Origin: Sphaerulina vaccinii
Lineage: Eukaryota; Ascomycota; Dothideomycetes; Mycosphaerellales; Mycosphaerellaceae
NCBI GenBank assembly: GCA_022570795.1
Contig: JAKUDP010000002.1
Coordinates: 1,674,001-1,738,000, forward strand
Direction of reading: 5' to 3'
Length of the DNA stretch: 64,000 bases
Each line of letters starts with the position of its first letter. Position 1 is the stretch's first letter. A program made the position numbers and the translations under genes. The notes below the pieces were generated by a model. That model was given only the letters and a program-made list of their open reading frames with translations, made no database searches and was not told the DNA's origin. This document shows, one piece after another, positions 45,275 through 55,555 of the stretch.

Positions 45275-45652
45275 GGTCTGTACTGTTCCTGCTCTGCTGT
45301 GGAGGAAAGATCGCACGAGATGATGTCGTATCTGGGAGATGGTCAAGACGATGAAGGACAAGCAGGCATCACAGAGCTCAGGTCGCAGAAACACGCTAGC
45401 GCCAAACAAGCTGTCATGATCCTTGTCCTTCGATTAGATCTGTCTTACCCTCACAAGATGCTCCCTCGTCCGGCCATGATGCTGATAAGGTTCTCGCGTG
45501 CTAAAGGAATTTGTTGATAAGCGGAGGTCAAGTCAAGATGGCACTTCACTTCAACCCACTGAAGGTCGAGATCGTCTCTGTCTATGTCGACCTGCTCCAG
45601 AGGGTCAAAGGCCGACTCCGGCCGACACTGTATCAATTTTGCCCATATCGAG
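45275..45652. promoter_or_regulatory. Divergent promoter region between DUF4267 and NAT genes
   Basis: 378 bp between the two start codons, with no convincing frame. A shared bidirectional promoter is possible but not shown. Confidence 0.4.
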
Positions 45653-46736
45653 ATGGAAACTCAGCCAGACTCAGAAACAACAACCATGGCAGAACGACAC
45701 ACTTTCAACAACAAGGAGCTCGAGGTTTACTTTGATCGAATATGCATGCCGGAACACACGCGGATTTACGATGTCAAGGGCCTTTCAGGCGATGACAAGC
45801 TGAACTTCCTTGAGCTCCTCCAGAAGCATCAGCTTTGCAAAGTCCCGTGGGAGAACTTGACTCAGCATTACAGCTGGCACAAAGTGATCAATGTGAAGCC
45901 CAAGCATCTATTCCGCAAGATTGTTCGTCAGCCTGGCAGAGGAGGTTACTGTATGGAAGCCAACTTTTTCTTCCACACCGTCCTTCTCAGCCTCGGTTTC
46001 GATGTCTATATGTGCGGTTCACGAATCTACAAGCCAGCGAAGAAAGGCTATGGGGGCTGGACGCACGTCGTGAACTTGGTGACTATTGCTGGCGTTAAGT
46101 ACTTGCTGGATGGAGGCTTTGGGGGTAACATTGCACCATCTATTGAAAGAAGACAAAAGTACTATGCTAAATATGTTAACAGGATCCGGACCTTCCCGAC
46201 CAATGCGTCTCAACCATCGAGAAGTCGCATCTCAGATCGAGCCAGCGCAGATGAGAGTTTGCTTTGAACCACTCAGGCAAAACTTGAACAGCTCGCAGAA
46301 GGTCTGGGTTGTTCAGTTTCGCTACGACGAGGATCATGATTGGGATCCAATCTACTGCTTTCCAGACCTCGAATTCATACCAGAGGACATCGAAGGAATG
46401 AATCTGGAGCCATGGCTGAATCCTCATACTTTCTTCACGCACAAAGTTGTAGCCGTCCGCTTTACCACATCAAGTGAACGCAACGGCACAAAAGGGCCCG
46501 GATCTCCATACGATCGAGAAATGGAAGGCGAAGTTGACGGTGCCATCACGTTGAACCACGATGTCTTGACTTGGAGAAGGTATGGGAAGAAAGTGGTTCA
46601 AATACCGCTCCGAACAGAGTCCGATAGGATCGAAGCACTGGGCATGTACTTCGGTATCACACTCAGCGATGAAGACGTGGAAGGAATACGAGGCACTGCA
46701 GCTGAGATTGGATCTAAAGCCATGGCGAATCCCTGA
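45653..46736 (+). CDS. Arylamine N-acetyltransferase
   Basis: Two exons, 45653-46124 and 46183-46736, with a 58-bp intron (donor GTAACA, acceptor AACAG, branch-like GCTAAAT), giving 341 aa. The enzyme transfers acetyl or other acyl groups from CoA to arylamines and hydrazines by a ping-pong mechanism. The cysteine-protease-like triad is complete: Cys100 in RGGYCMEANFF, His138 in GGWTHVVN and Asp153 in YLLDGGFGG. Splicing produces GGFGGSGPSRPMRL, the expected glycine-proline loop after the catalytic Asp; without it the frame ends early. Fungal homologues detoxify plant benzoxazolinones or anilines in some species; that role here is inference. An in-frame Met at 45686 (MAERHTF) is an equally good start. 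Confidence 0.92.
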
Positions 46737-47917
46737 GAGGTGCCATCCGGCAGAGCTAATGTATGCATACATAAGAGACTGCATGGATGCAACAGCACAT
46801 CGTGCAGCAAATTCTTCTGCACCAGGGCGTTGCTAATGACAGCGATCAGCAGCAGCAACTAAACAGGACACACGTGGATAAAGCCAGGAAGGACGTTGTG
46901 TTTCGCGAATCTGCACGAGCATTCTTCGCAAGCTTGTCAGTATAACCTTGATCTGCTGTAACAACATGCTGGGGCATCACGTCACTCATATTTGACGACC
47001 ATCTTTCTTCCCAGACTTGTGGCACTTTGGACGAGCTGTGGCAGCAACTTGTTGGCGTAGGTACTTCTCGCATCAGACGAGCCGTCTCGAAAGGAAAGCC
47101 TTTGGCAGACGTTGGTATGCTGCTGGAACTTAGATCTAGCAGTGGTTGTTCTGCGTGGCACTCATCTGCCATTATAGTGTATCATCATTAGTCTTTTCAT
47201 TTGAAGCACACAGCCGGTACATATATGCACGCACTCCATGTACATGCGTGCCAGCCTATGTAAAGAACAAGAATTCCTTTTGTGGCTCCTCTGTCCCGAC
47301 CGTAGTGCGACATCTCTGCTTCCGTACACAGGCCGTCTGTCCAAGCATCGAAATCATCAAATATCATCGCTACCTCCTTTTGGCCAATGCATATGCCCAC
47401 TGCAAACGCCGCTTCTATGCTAAGCTGAAAGGCGCCAAGAAACATTTAAAAACAATGTCGCGGAACATCAATCGTGAGATCCGTGCCAAAATCGTGGGTA
47501 TCGAAAATCAATCCATGTAGAGCCGGTCTGTCTTCAAGGGTATATTACGTCCTGGTGTTCTGTGTAAAAGTCCCAGTACGGAGTGTGTCAAGAATCCGAT
47601 GCGCTACAGAGGTGCTCACATCCACCGGAGGTATTCAATGTCCGTTCCTGAGGTTGTGCGAATGAAGACGAACATGGATGGAGCAACCTAGCAAGCAAAT
47701 AGCCTGAACCAGCTATCACGTATATGGCCAAGGCGTGCTACCCTGATATACAGTGCAAAAGTCCCCAAGAATGGTATCGCTAAGGCAGATGCAAGTATGG
47801 AAAAGCTCGTGGCAAGCGATCAGACAAAATTGTTCCCGCAGGAGTCCGATGAAATAGCTGTAGCGCTGTGTCTGGAGCTGTGAAAGCTTCGGGCTCGTTT
47901 GGGAACATTGATCTGCT
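46737..47917. other. Intergenic interval between convergent genes, nothing recognised
   Basis: About 1.2 kb between the 3' ends of the NAT gene and the RfeG-like gene. Frames such as 47146-47520 (+) have no recognisable protein character apart from a basic tail. No RNA gene was seen. Confidence 0.35.
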
Positions 47918-49406
47918 CTATCTCCTGCGCCTATCACTGCTGGAAGTGCCTGAGAGACCTCCAAACACACTGGCGCGGTTTGCGCGTGATGATCCGGAAC
48001 TGGGTTGTGGGTTGCTTGGTGCAGCTGGCGTGACCCGTCAGTACGGGTCTACGCCTCTTGAATTTGTGCTTCATGTGAACTTACGTCGGCCGCCGTACTG
48101 GTCGTACTGTTGTGCGGGAATTGCGCCGTATGGACTAGTCAAGTTAGTTGCGTACATTGGAAGTATGACCTTGGAAATGCGAACCTTGGCTGCTGAGGGC
48201 TCACAACAGGCTCACGATCCCGAGCTGATACAGAAGACACTGTGGCCGCCGGACTAGGGTAGGCATATCTTGGATCCGCATACTCTGGCTGTTGGTACCT
48301 GGCGTCCCTGGGATCACGTCCTTGTTGCGGCTGCTGTGGATATCCGGCACCATACTGATCTGCCCTGGTGGGTATTGAAGGAGCTGGCTCATATCCAGAA
48401 ACTGGCACAAAGTAATTGCCTTGCCTCACGTATCCTGGAGGAGCACCATCACTGGACTGTTGGTAGCTTGGAGCATACCGGGGCTGTTCCTGACCATATG
48501 AACTTGTGACCGGAGGCTGAGCACCAAAGCCGGACATGTTTGTATCCGCAGGATATGATGACCTACCGTCCGGCGCATAACCTCTACTTTCAGAGGGAAA
48601 TGATCTGCCGTCCGGCTGGTATGGAGCACGACGTTCCGCAGCTGGATAGCCTCTGCTGGGCGCAGGTGGGTCCACTTGCATCCTGTCTACTGGTATCCTT
48701 TCGCGCTCACGTTCACGCTCACGTTCTCGTGCCGATGGCGGCAGGCCATATGGTCCATCAATGTTGGGCGAGTCTCCTCCTGCTCGTTTTTGCGAAAACC
48801 TTCCTGCGCTGGATGCGTGGTACGTAGAGGAGCCCACGTAAGGTTCTATAGAATCGTCAGGTTCTGTTAACCCCGATGCAATGTCTGGACTCTTGCTACC
48901 TCTAGTGCCTGTTTGACGTTGTTCCTGTCTCCATCGTGCTGAGTCTGCGCGCAGATCTGCAATCATAGCCTGCATGAGCTGTCAGCATCTGCATGTCATC
49001 TGATATTAAGTCGCACATACTGATGTTAGATTTCGATACGCCTTTATCCAGTAGCCTTGCACGCCCTACGGTATAGTTAGCGTCACGACCATGCCAGTGT
49101 CACATGAGGTTCTCGGTGCATGGAGTCAACGTCGGGAATCTGCTCGACATCGTTATCACTGCGAGCGCACTTTGTCCAAGGACGCGATGGCTCGATGGAC
49201 GAGATGCTGCTGAGGTCGAGATCCCAACGTTTGACCTCCACGCAACGAGAGGTTCCAACGGAGTAGCTGACCTGGTTATCGCCGGTTCCAACGCCTGGTC
49301 GTACGGTCGCATCATTGCCCAGGTATCTCTGGATATCTGCTGAAATCACATGGCGGTCGATACCTTCCCCGGGCACGAACCACTGGCGGGCAATCTCCTG
49401 AGGCAT
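47918..49406 (-). CDS. rfeG: RfeG-like fungal regulatory protein, five-exon model
   Basis: Exons 49406-49272, 49065-49021, 48969-48185, 48134-48085 and 48024-47918 give 373 aa, with introns of 206, 51, 50 and 60 bp. The N-terminal domain is conserved in filamentous fungi: QWFVPGEGIDRHVISADIQR, YLGNDATVRPGVGTG, then after splicing GYWIKAYRNLTS and AMIADLRADSARW. The rest is low-complexity: an Arg/Glu alternation (residues about 130-145), then Pro/Tyr/Gln/Ser-rich sequence. The single long frame stops at 48139, but using two more introns (the first with a good CTAAC branch and TAG acceptor, though an unusual GTTCGC donor) continues the same low-complexity style as SPYGAIPAQQYDQYGGR and ends SSSDRRRR. 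No ATG occurs on this strand for at least 330 bp upstream of 49406. The RfeG name is from memory of Aspergillus annotations. Confidence 0.75.
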
Positions 49407-50940
49407 GATGGGCACGCCTATGGTCCTCCTTGTGGACTAGACACTGGACAGTGTAATGATATTCCTCCACTGGATGGTCCGAATGGTATGGGAAGGAACA
49501 GACAGCGACACTGACGTTTGGGCTCCTGACAGTGCGCCGAGATTGAGTCCGCGGCAAGTCCGTCCTCTGGTATGGCAGGTGGTAAATAATAACACACGCC
49601 AAAGAGTCGCAGGCTCAAGCGGTCTGTCAACGATGGCCAGCAATCCCGGTCGTGGGTCCCAGCTGAATCGAAGTGGAACGCAACCTAAACAGAGGCAGAG
49701 TTCGCTGATCCGGAGAGTCGAAGAGAAAATGGAAGGGAAGCGTTACAGTTGTATGTGATGCAAGAGAGAAGTCCAAGGTGCAAACTCATCAAAGCCTGAT
49801 GAGAGAAGCGGCGGAGACGGAGTGGCGCGGGCGTGTGAGTGACCTAAACAGATGCCCAACACAAGGCCTGTGCGGCCTGTGGGAAAGGCTCTGTGAAGTG
49901 CGCTGCTGATAGGCTCCACCACGACAGCAGTGTTTCCCGAGTCCACAGTCCACACGACAAACCCAGACGGTCGAACAGCGGTCCTGTGGCTGATATCGAG
50001 GTCCAGCCGACGGGGCGGTACAGCGTTACCGGTCTTTGCAGCAGCGGGATGGTGGTGTTGATGAACGCTCACTTGATGATTTGCGGTTTCCTGCTGGCTA
50101 TACCTGTGAACAAGCAGATCGAAGCGGTCTGTGGACTGTGTTCATATGAAGAATTACAACAACGAGCCCGATGAAAGTGAGCGTGGGCTGGCAGCAAGGT
50201 GACGCTGGCAGTCGTGGCGAGTGAACCATGGCCTCTTGCTACTGGCTGCTTATGTTGGGCAGCACTGCAGAACCCTGTTGCCACACCTGTGTCTTCAAGC
50301 ATCGTCGTCCACGCCCAAAACACCGGCCTCACGATGGTCTAACGTCCGCTGACTGGTCATGTCTTCAGTTGATGGCAACGATACTGTACCCGTACATCTT
50401 TCACGGCCTCATCAAAGCAGTGTATCAATATTGGGCGATAGACGTCCACAAGACAATTACTGTGGACCAAAACCGAAAAGATTTCAAGACATGCAGTGCA
50501 GCAGTGCCAACGTCACATCTCGAGCATCGTCGACAAGCAAGACGCCGCCAACGCAACAAGATGATCGAGCAGCTGCAGACTACGTACGCGACGTGCTCGT
50601 CTATGCGCGTCTAGTACTACCGGGGCGTAATCAGCACTTCGCGATCTGGTACAGCAGTGTACCTATATAGGACGCGCATAACAGCAAACGGTATCGAGCT
50701 GGTCCAATGTGGTCAGAGGCTGAACGCAGTCTAGAATGATGCAAGTGTCGTGTTCTACTGCGATTCGTTGTCAGGTCGTCAGAGAGCACGAGAGGGCTTC
50801 TTCGGCAATGGTAATGTGCATATGCATGGCATGGCGCTGCACAAGCGCGCAGGCTATCCACGTCTTCGCCAGGAAGCCTTGTGCTACTTAGGCATCATTC
50901 TCACAACATCCTCTCTACCATCGGGTTCATCAGGAGACGA
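49407..50940. other. Upstream region of the RfeG-like gene and beyond
   Basis: The first 330 bp are probably the leader of the RfeG-like gene. A plus-strand frame at 50359-50670 (103 codons, starting MSSVDGNDTVPVHLSRPHQS) has mildly protein-like composition but no recognisable family or support. Nothing else is clear. Confidence 0.3.
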
Positions 50941-51231
50941 ATGTGCCAGTCGCAGGAGGAAACGAAGCAATTTGTGGATGTACGTTGTGTTGGTAAGGTA
51001 CTCCAATGGCTAATATACTCACTTTAGGAAGATGCATACGACTGGCTAGAGTCTGGCGCCATCGCGGCTTGTCTGCACTACTCTGAATGCCCATCTGGGA
51101 GCATGTACGTGAACTTCGGCACCTGATTTAGCCTGTACAGCAATGGCGACCTCATCCTTGATCAGTTTGATCAAACGTCCTTCGTCCTAGAGCAAGCATC
51201 AGCGGGAGTGATTGACGGCAATGGCACGTAA
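50941..51231 (+). CDS. Candidate small spliced protein, 68 aa
   Basis: Exons 50941-50979, 51028-51104 and 51141-51231 join in frame: MCQSQEETKQFVD, EDAYDWLESGAIAACLHYSE, CPSGS, then INGDLILDQFDQTSFVLEQA and SAGVIDGNGT. Intron 1 is 48 bp with a GTACGT donor, GCTAATA branch-like site and TTTAG acceptor. Intron 2 would be only 36 bp (GTACGT to TACAG), short even for a fungus, so this junction is doubtful. The acidic, ordinary-looking composition across two junctions is the main argument. It is convergent with the GST gene, the two stops about 15 bp apart. No family recognised. Confidence 0.35.
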
Positions 51232-51245
51232 GGCATATGTTGTTG

Positions 51246-52291
51246 TCAACTTACTTGGTGATGAGAACCACCTCCATCGGTAGGGAAAACCTTCACCTGG
51301 TCGCCTTTCGTCAACTTCAAAGGATCACTGGCATCAACTTCGAGCTCGCGATCGAGGAACGCCGAAGATGTGACGGCCTCTACTGCCTGACTACCCTGCA
51401 GCCTCGTCGGCGTCTGAGCACTCTTTGTAGCCGCTTTGACAGCATCACGATAGCGGCTTCTCCACGCGTGAACCTTGGGATAGTGCTTCTCGGAGAAGTA
51501 CGCCTGGTCAGGCATCAAGTCTCCCAAGAACCAATCTAAGACCCACGCTCCCTCGAGGTCCGCTAGTGATAGGTTCTCCGAAGCGCCAATCCATTTCCTG
51601 CCATCCACGAGCAGAGACTCAATGATATCAAAACACTGGCGCAAATGAACAGTTCCCTCTGGCTTCACCAAGCGAGGATTCGCTTTTTGATCAGCGTCAC
51701 GGAATTCTGCTCGATCTTTCGCGAACTTGGGATCTTTCAGCATTGGCAGGTCCTGTGGGAATTGAGACACCACTTTCTTGAACACGCTACCATCGACCAT
51801 GAATTTGGACAACAAAGCAGCCAGGCCAGCAGTCTCGGGTGTCGATAGTCCGGGATGTTTCGATGAACTTGGAAAGAGCCCCTCGAGCTTTGCGATGATT
51901 GCACGCGTATCCACGTAGATGTCTCGGCCAATAGCCATCACAGGGCTCCTCCGGTACTTGACGCCCAATGCCTAAGGAGCAGGAATGTAAGACGCTGCAT
52001 CAATCATGATGCTGTTATGGAGAGCCACTGACCTCCATATCCGGGCGTGGCAATATAGGTGGCTGTAACTGTACTGGTTTCAGCATCTATATTGTCCCGT
52101 CCATATGCCAAACCCTGAGCTTACGCATTCTGCATATTCTATGTTCCTCAAAGCCAAGTAGCTTGTCACTCTACCTGGAGATAGTTTCAGCGAATTTCCT
52201 TGTGGCGCACTTCTGGTGTATACGTACGCCCATAAGGTGAGGCTCGATAATGAAAGAGGACGATGTCATTTGGTATCTTGATGCCCGACAT
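51246..52291 (-). CDS. Glutathione S-transferase-like protein, four exons
   Basis: Exons 52291-52228, 52174-52125, 52068-52033 and 51971-51246, with introns of 53, 56 and 61 bp, give 291 aa. Exons 1-4 assemble a thioredoxin-fold GST N-terminal domain: IVLFHYRASPYGRRVTSYLA, LRNIEYAECLQPPILPRPDM, then EALGVKYRRSPVMAIGRDIY. The VDTRAIIAKLE that follows matches the glutathione-binding D/ES-T/R-I region. The C-terminal helical domain includes ENLSLADLEGAWVLDWFLGD. It resembles a fungal GST subgroup of about 300 aa, often annotated only as GST-like; catalytic activity cannot be told. Start chosen at MSGIKIPND because it directly precedes the fold; the frame is open upstream. Confidence 0.88.
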
Positions 52292-53200
52292 GCTTACTGT
52301 ACAACCTTGTAACTGGTGCAGGCTTGATTTGCGAGATTGCTGTGGACGTTGTGGATTCAATGATCTATTCAATGAGTTATCATGCAGAGCTATTTCCCAC
52401 AAGAACGATGTCCGATGCAGTTGTGCAGAAAGAGTTGATCTAGTGTATTGTTATTCTGTGCCATAACCGTAGCCGGAGGACGATCTTCCTCGGCTTGGAA
52501 TGGAAACAGGGCCCAGATTTCCACCTTTCACGTGAACCACGTCTTGGTCACGACGATGAACAATCATTCTCTTGATCCAGTGCGTCAATGAGATGGCAGC
52601 AAGCTTGCTAAGTGCGTGTTATGTCTTCTGAAGAGCCCAGCTCGACCTTCAATAACAACGACTCTAGTTCCGCATGACTCGCAGTCTGGAGAGCTTGGCC
52701 GGTCACGCTGGAAGTCTATCTACACGTTATGCTGCCCAAGCATGACAGGACCGGTGTTTTGGTTAAGAATAGGTTGCAAGTGCCGAAACGGCCAAACACA
52801 AGTCTCCTGCATCAAGTGATACATCAGTATAATAGATTACCTCGATCCAAGCTAAGACTTATATTAATCTTGTGGGCTTCAACATCGACCACCTCTCACC
52901 CTGCACTCAGAAGACTTCCTTAGGCACGTCGACAAGGTCCATGCATAGTATGGCCCCCTCCCAGCGTGCTGGACCTCTGTTGTCAGCTAGAACATATGAG
53001 CAGAAGACAAGGAAAGCTAAATAACGTGCGCAGTAAAGTAAGTGCTATTACTGCTATCTGAGGACTGAGTATAGTATGCGTGCACCTATAAGCAAAAGTT
53101 TTGTAGCCCAACCAATACACCGAAGAGAGGAGTTTACATTCTGATAAAGGCAAGACATTTCCTGTTGCAGCCATACAACAAGTCACAGGAGAGGTGCTTT
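52292..53200. other. Intergenic interval between GST and eIF5 genes
   Basis: About 900 bp holding the GST promoter and the eIF5 3' region. No convincing frame or RNA gene. Confidence 0.35.
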
Positions 53201-54454
53201 CTACTCGTCATCAGACTCTTCCTCGTCCGATTCGGCATTCTCGAGCCACTCCAGGAACTTCTCAGCACTCTTGCGAACCTTGCGAGAAGTTTGCAAGTCG
53301 ACGTACTTCTTGCTAGCCTTGCCACACCAGGGCTTGAGAGTCTCCTCGGAGGCCAGATCGTTCTCGTAGACCTTGAGCAGGATAGCACTGACAGATGGGA
53401 TCAGGTTCGGCTTGTCGATACCAACGAAGCGCTCGATACCGCCAAGGAAAGCCTTTTCGTGGCGGTCGGAGGTGATCATCTTCTTCAGCATAGGTCCGCG
53501 GGCATCAATCTGCTTGACAATGCTGTCGTCGAAGAGGCACTGAGCCAGAACAGCAGGAGTGCGATGCTTGGACTCGATGCCAAGCTCCTTCGCCTTGAGA
53601 TAGATGTCAACGTCCTTGACCTTAGTGACACCTCCCTCCTCCTCAGCCTTACTCTCGATCCACTTGCCAAGCTCCTCAAAGGCATTATCTCCACCTTCAG
53701 CTTCGTCGCCATCGATCACGAGAGTGTTCTTCAGGTCCTCTGGCAATGCTTGAGCACGAGCCTTGACGGCTGCCTCAGACATGTCAACAGACCATGAGAC
53801 CTCCTTCTCCTTGATCTCGGCGAGTTCCTTAGCCTCGGCGTTAATTCTCCTAGTAAGATCATCGTCACTGGCATTGCCCTCATCTTCGACATCATCTTCG
53901 ACCGGGTCAGAGCCGCTATCACCGGGACTGCCATCTTTCTCGAGAGTGCCGTTCTTCTCAGCCTCCTTGCGCGCCTTGCGGTCTGCCTTCTTGGTGGACT
54001 TGTCCTTCTTGCCCTTCTTTGGCGCATCTTTTAAGATGTAGCCCGACAGCTTGTTGCGCAAGTCTGCCTTGCTGATCTTGCCACATGCCTTGCAGTCGAA
54101 TAAGATCTCGCCATCCTTGATGTTGACAACAGTCTCGGGGTTCTTGCACTCCTTGCACAGGACAAACTTGTTGATGAAGCCATCCAGGTAATCCTGCAGC
54201 TTGCTAGCCTCGTGGGCGCCATTGATGATCCAGCGATCGTCCTTGGGGTCGACGTTGGTCTGAGCACCGAGCTCAAAGCCAAAGTACTTGATGACATAGT
54301 TTGGTGGGCGAGCGAGCTGATAGGCGACTTGGCTTAGGTTCACAATGACGGTCTTGATGCCGTTGCCCTTTCCCTCCACCTTGGACTGGATCTTCTCCAT
54401 CTTGTAGCGGTAGAAAGGGTCAGCGACATCGCGACGGATGTTGACGTTGGCCAT
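53201..54454 (-). CDS. TIF5: Translation initiation factor eIF5
   Basis: A single-exon frame of 417 aa, close to yeast eIF5 (405 aa). The N-terminal domain (MANVNIRRDVADPFYRYKME, VEGKGNGIKTVIVNLSQVA) carries the GTPase-activating arginine at Arg16, corresponding to yeast Arg15. A zinc ribbon has Cys100, Cys103, Cys121 and Cys124. A Lys/Glu-rich linker (about 140-200) leads to the C-terminal W2/HEAT domain and the acidic tail EWLENAESDEEESDDE with the aromatic-acidic boxes that bind eIF2-beta and eIF3c. The protein stimulates GTP hydrolysis by eIF2 in the 43S complex at start-codon recognition. Intact; divergent from THI6. Confidence 0.97.
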   Translation of the reverse strand: MANVNIRRDVADPFYRYKMEKIQSKVEGKGNGIKTVIVNLSQVAYQLARPPNYVIKYFGFELGAQTNVDPKDDRWIINGAHEASKLQDYLDGFINKFVLCKECKNPETVVNIKDGEILFDCKACGKISKADLRNKLSGYILKDAPKKGKKDKSTKKADRKARKEAEKNGTLEKDGSPGDSGSDPVEDDVEDEGNASDDDLTRRINAEAKELAEIKEKEVSWSVDMSEAAVKARAQALPEDLKNTLVIDGDEAEGGDNAFEELGKWIESKAEEEGGVTKVKDVDIYLKAKELGIESKHRTPAVLAQCLFDDSIVKQIDARGPMLKKMITSDRHEKAFLGGIERFVGIDKPNLIPSVSAILLKVYENDLASEETLKPWCGKASKKYVDLQTSRKVRKSAEKFLEWLENAESDEEESDDE

Positions 54455-55555
54455 GATTGCGGTAGTGGTGTGCTAGGTGTGGCGGGCGGAGTGGTATGGC
54501 AGGGTCGAGTCGATCTTTACAGGGCGATGGGCTGACGAGACATGCAGTAGACAGGAGCCAGCGTTTGCTGCTGCTGTATGTTGCAGTGGGTTGCCGTGGT
54601 GGAAGACGAGTTGACGGATATTGTTCTTTGAGAGGGCCAGCAGGTCTTAGACAGAGAGTCAACCGTTGTTGCGTTCGTGTCCGCTACTACGGGGTCTTCG
54701 CGTTATGCGAAATGGTTGCTGCACAGGCGGCGGTTCGACTTGAAAGGCGTTCGCGTGGGACGAATACATAAACCCTGTGCTCTGCTCGGATTGATGGTTC
54801 GGGGTTGGTATGAGTCCTTGCGGAGGGGATATGGTGAAGGCGGCGGTGGTGAGCGGCGTGGTGTCGCCTGTTTGCGGTATGGAAGTTTGCGTTTGTTTGT
54901 GAGCGTGTACTGATGATGACTGCGATGTCGACGCAGGACAGGTGCGGGTGATGCTTGAGTGGTGGTGATGTTGTTGATGGAAGAAAGAGAAGGAAAGATG
55001 CGTAATAAAGACCGCCTGTGCGCCACTAGACGAATCTTCACTGCACGTGTCGCGGCAGTGCGGTCTTGACACACCACATACACCACTACACTTACATTAT
55101 TATTATTACCAGCTGGCAACATGAATCCAGAACTGCGTCGTCTGCAGCATCGCAAGGCGTACTGCTCGATGATTTACCGACCTACATCATCTCTGCTTCC
55201 ACGTCTTGCCCGGCCGTGCCCATCTATTGTTGTCGAGTCTTTGTCTCATCACTTTGATCACTCAGGGTGCCGGCTGGTATCCGGAGCCATGGCCTTGGGC
55301 TCGGTAATCATATGTTGTACAACTCAACTGTATCGTCTTGCTGAAACAATGCGATGATAAAAGTCTGCATGTCGCAGAGAGTCGTCCTTCGTGTGTGGAG
55401 TGTTGTACTGTACACCTGCGACTGACCAAAATCTGGCTGTACGGAGACACGATGTTCATATGCAAGCGAAGAGCAACGTCACGACTCCAGCGACAAAACT
55501 TCTTCTAAGTTGACTCCGCCATCTCAACTAACTACACCCTCCTCCAGATACAAAC
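54455..55555. promoter_or_regulatory. Divergent interval between eIF5 and THI6
   Basis: 1.1 kb between the two start codons. Frames on both strands here are low-complexity and unsupported. I looked for the conserved CTGAGA core of a fungal TPP riboswitch upstream of THI6 and did not see it in 55300-55555. Confidence 0.4.

Noticed and set aside
47146..47520. Plus-strand frame of 124 codons
   Set aside because: Irregular composition, no domain, no start context and no splice evidence; likely chance.
50359..50670. Plus-strand frame of 103 codons
   Set aside because: Mildly protein-like but with no family, signal or splice support; mentioned under the interval only.
54659..55155. Frames on both strands between eIF5 and THI6
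   Set aside because: Low-complexity sequence in the divergent promoter region; neither strand gives a consistent protein.
55300..55555. TPP riboswitch upstream of THI6
   Set aside because: The conserved CTGAGA core was not seen and no switch-like intron is present.
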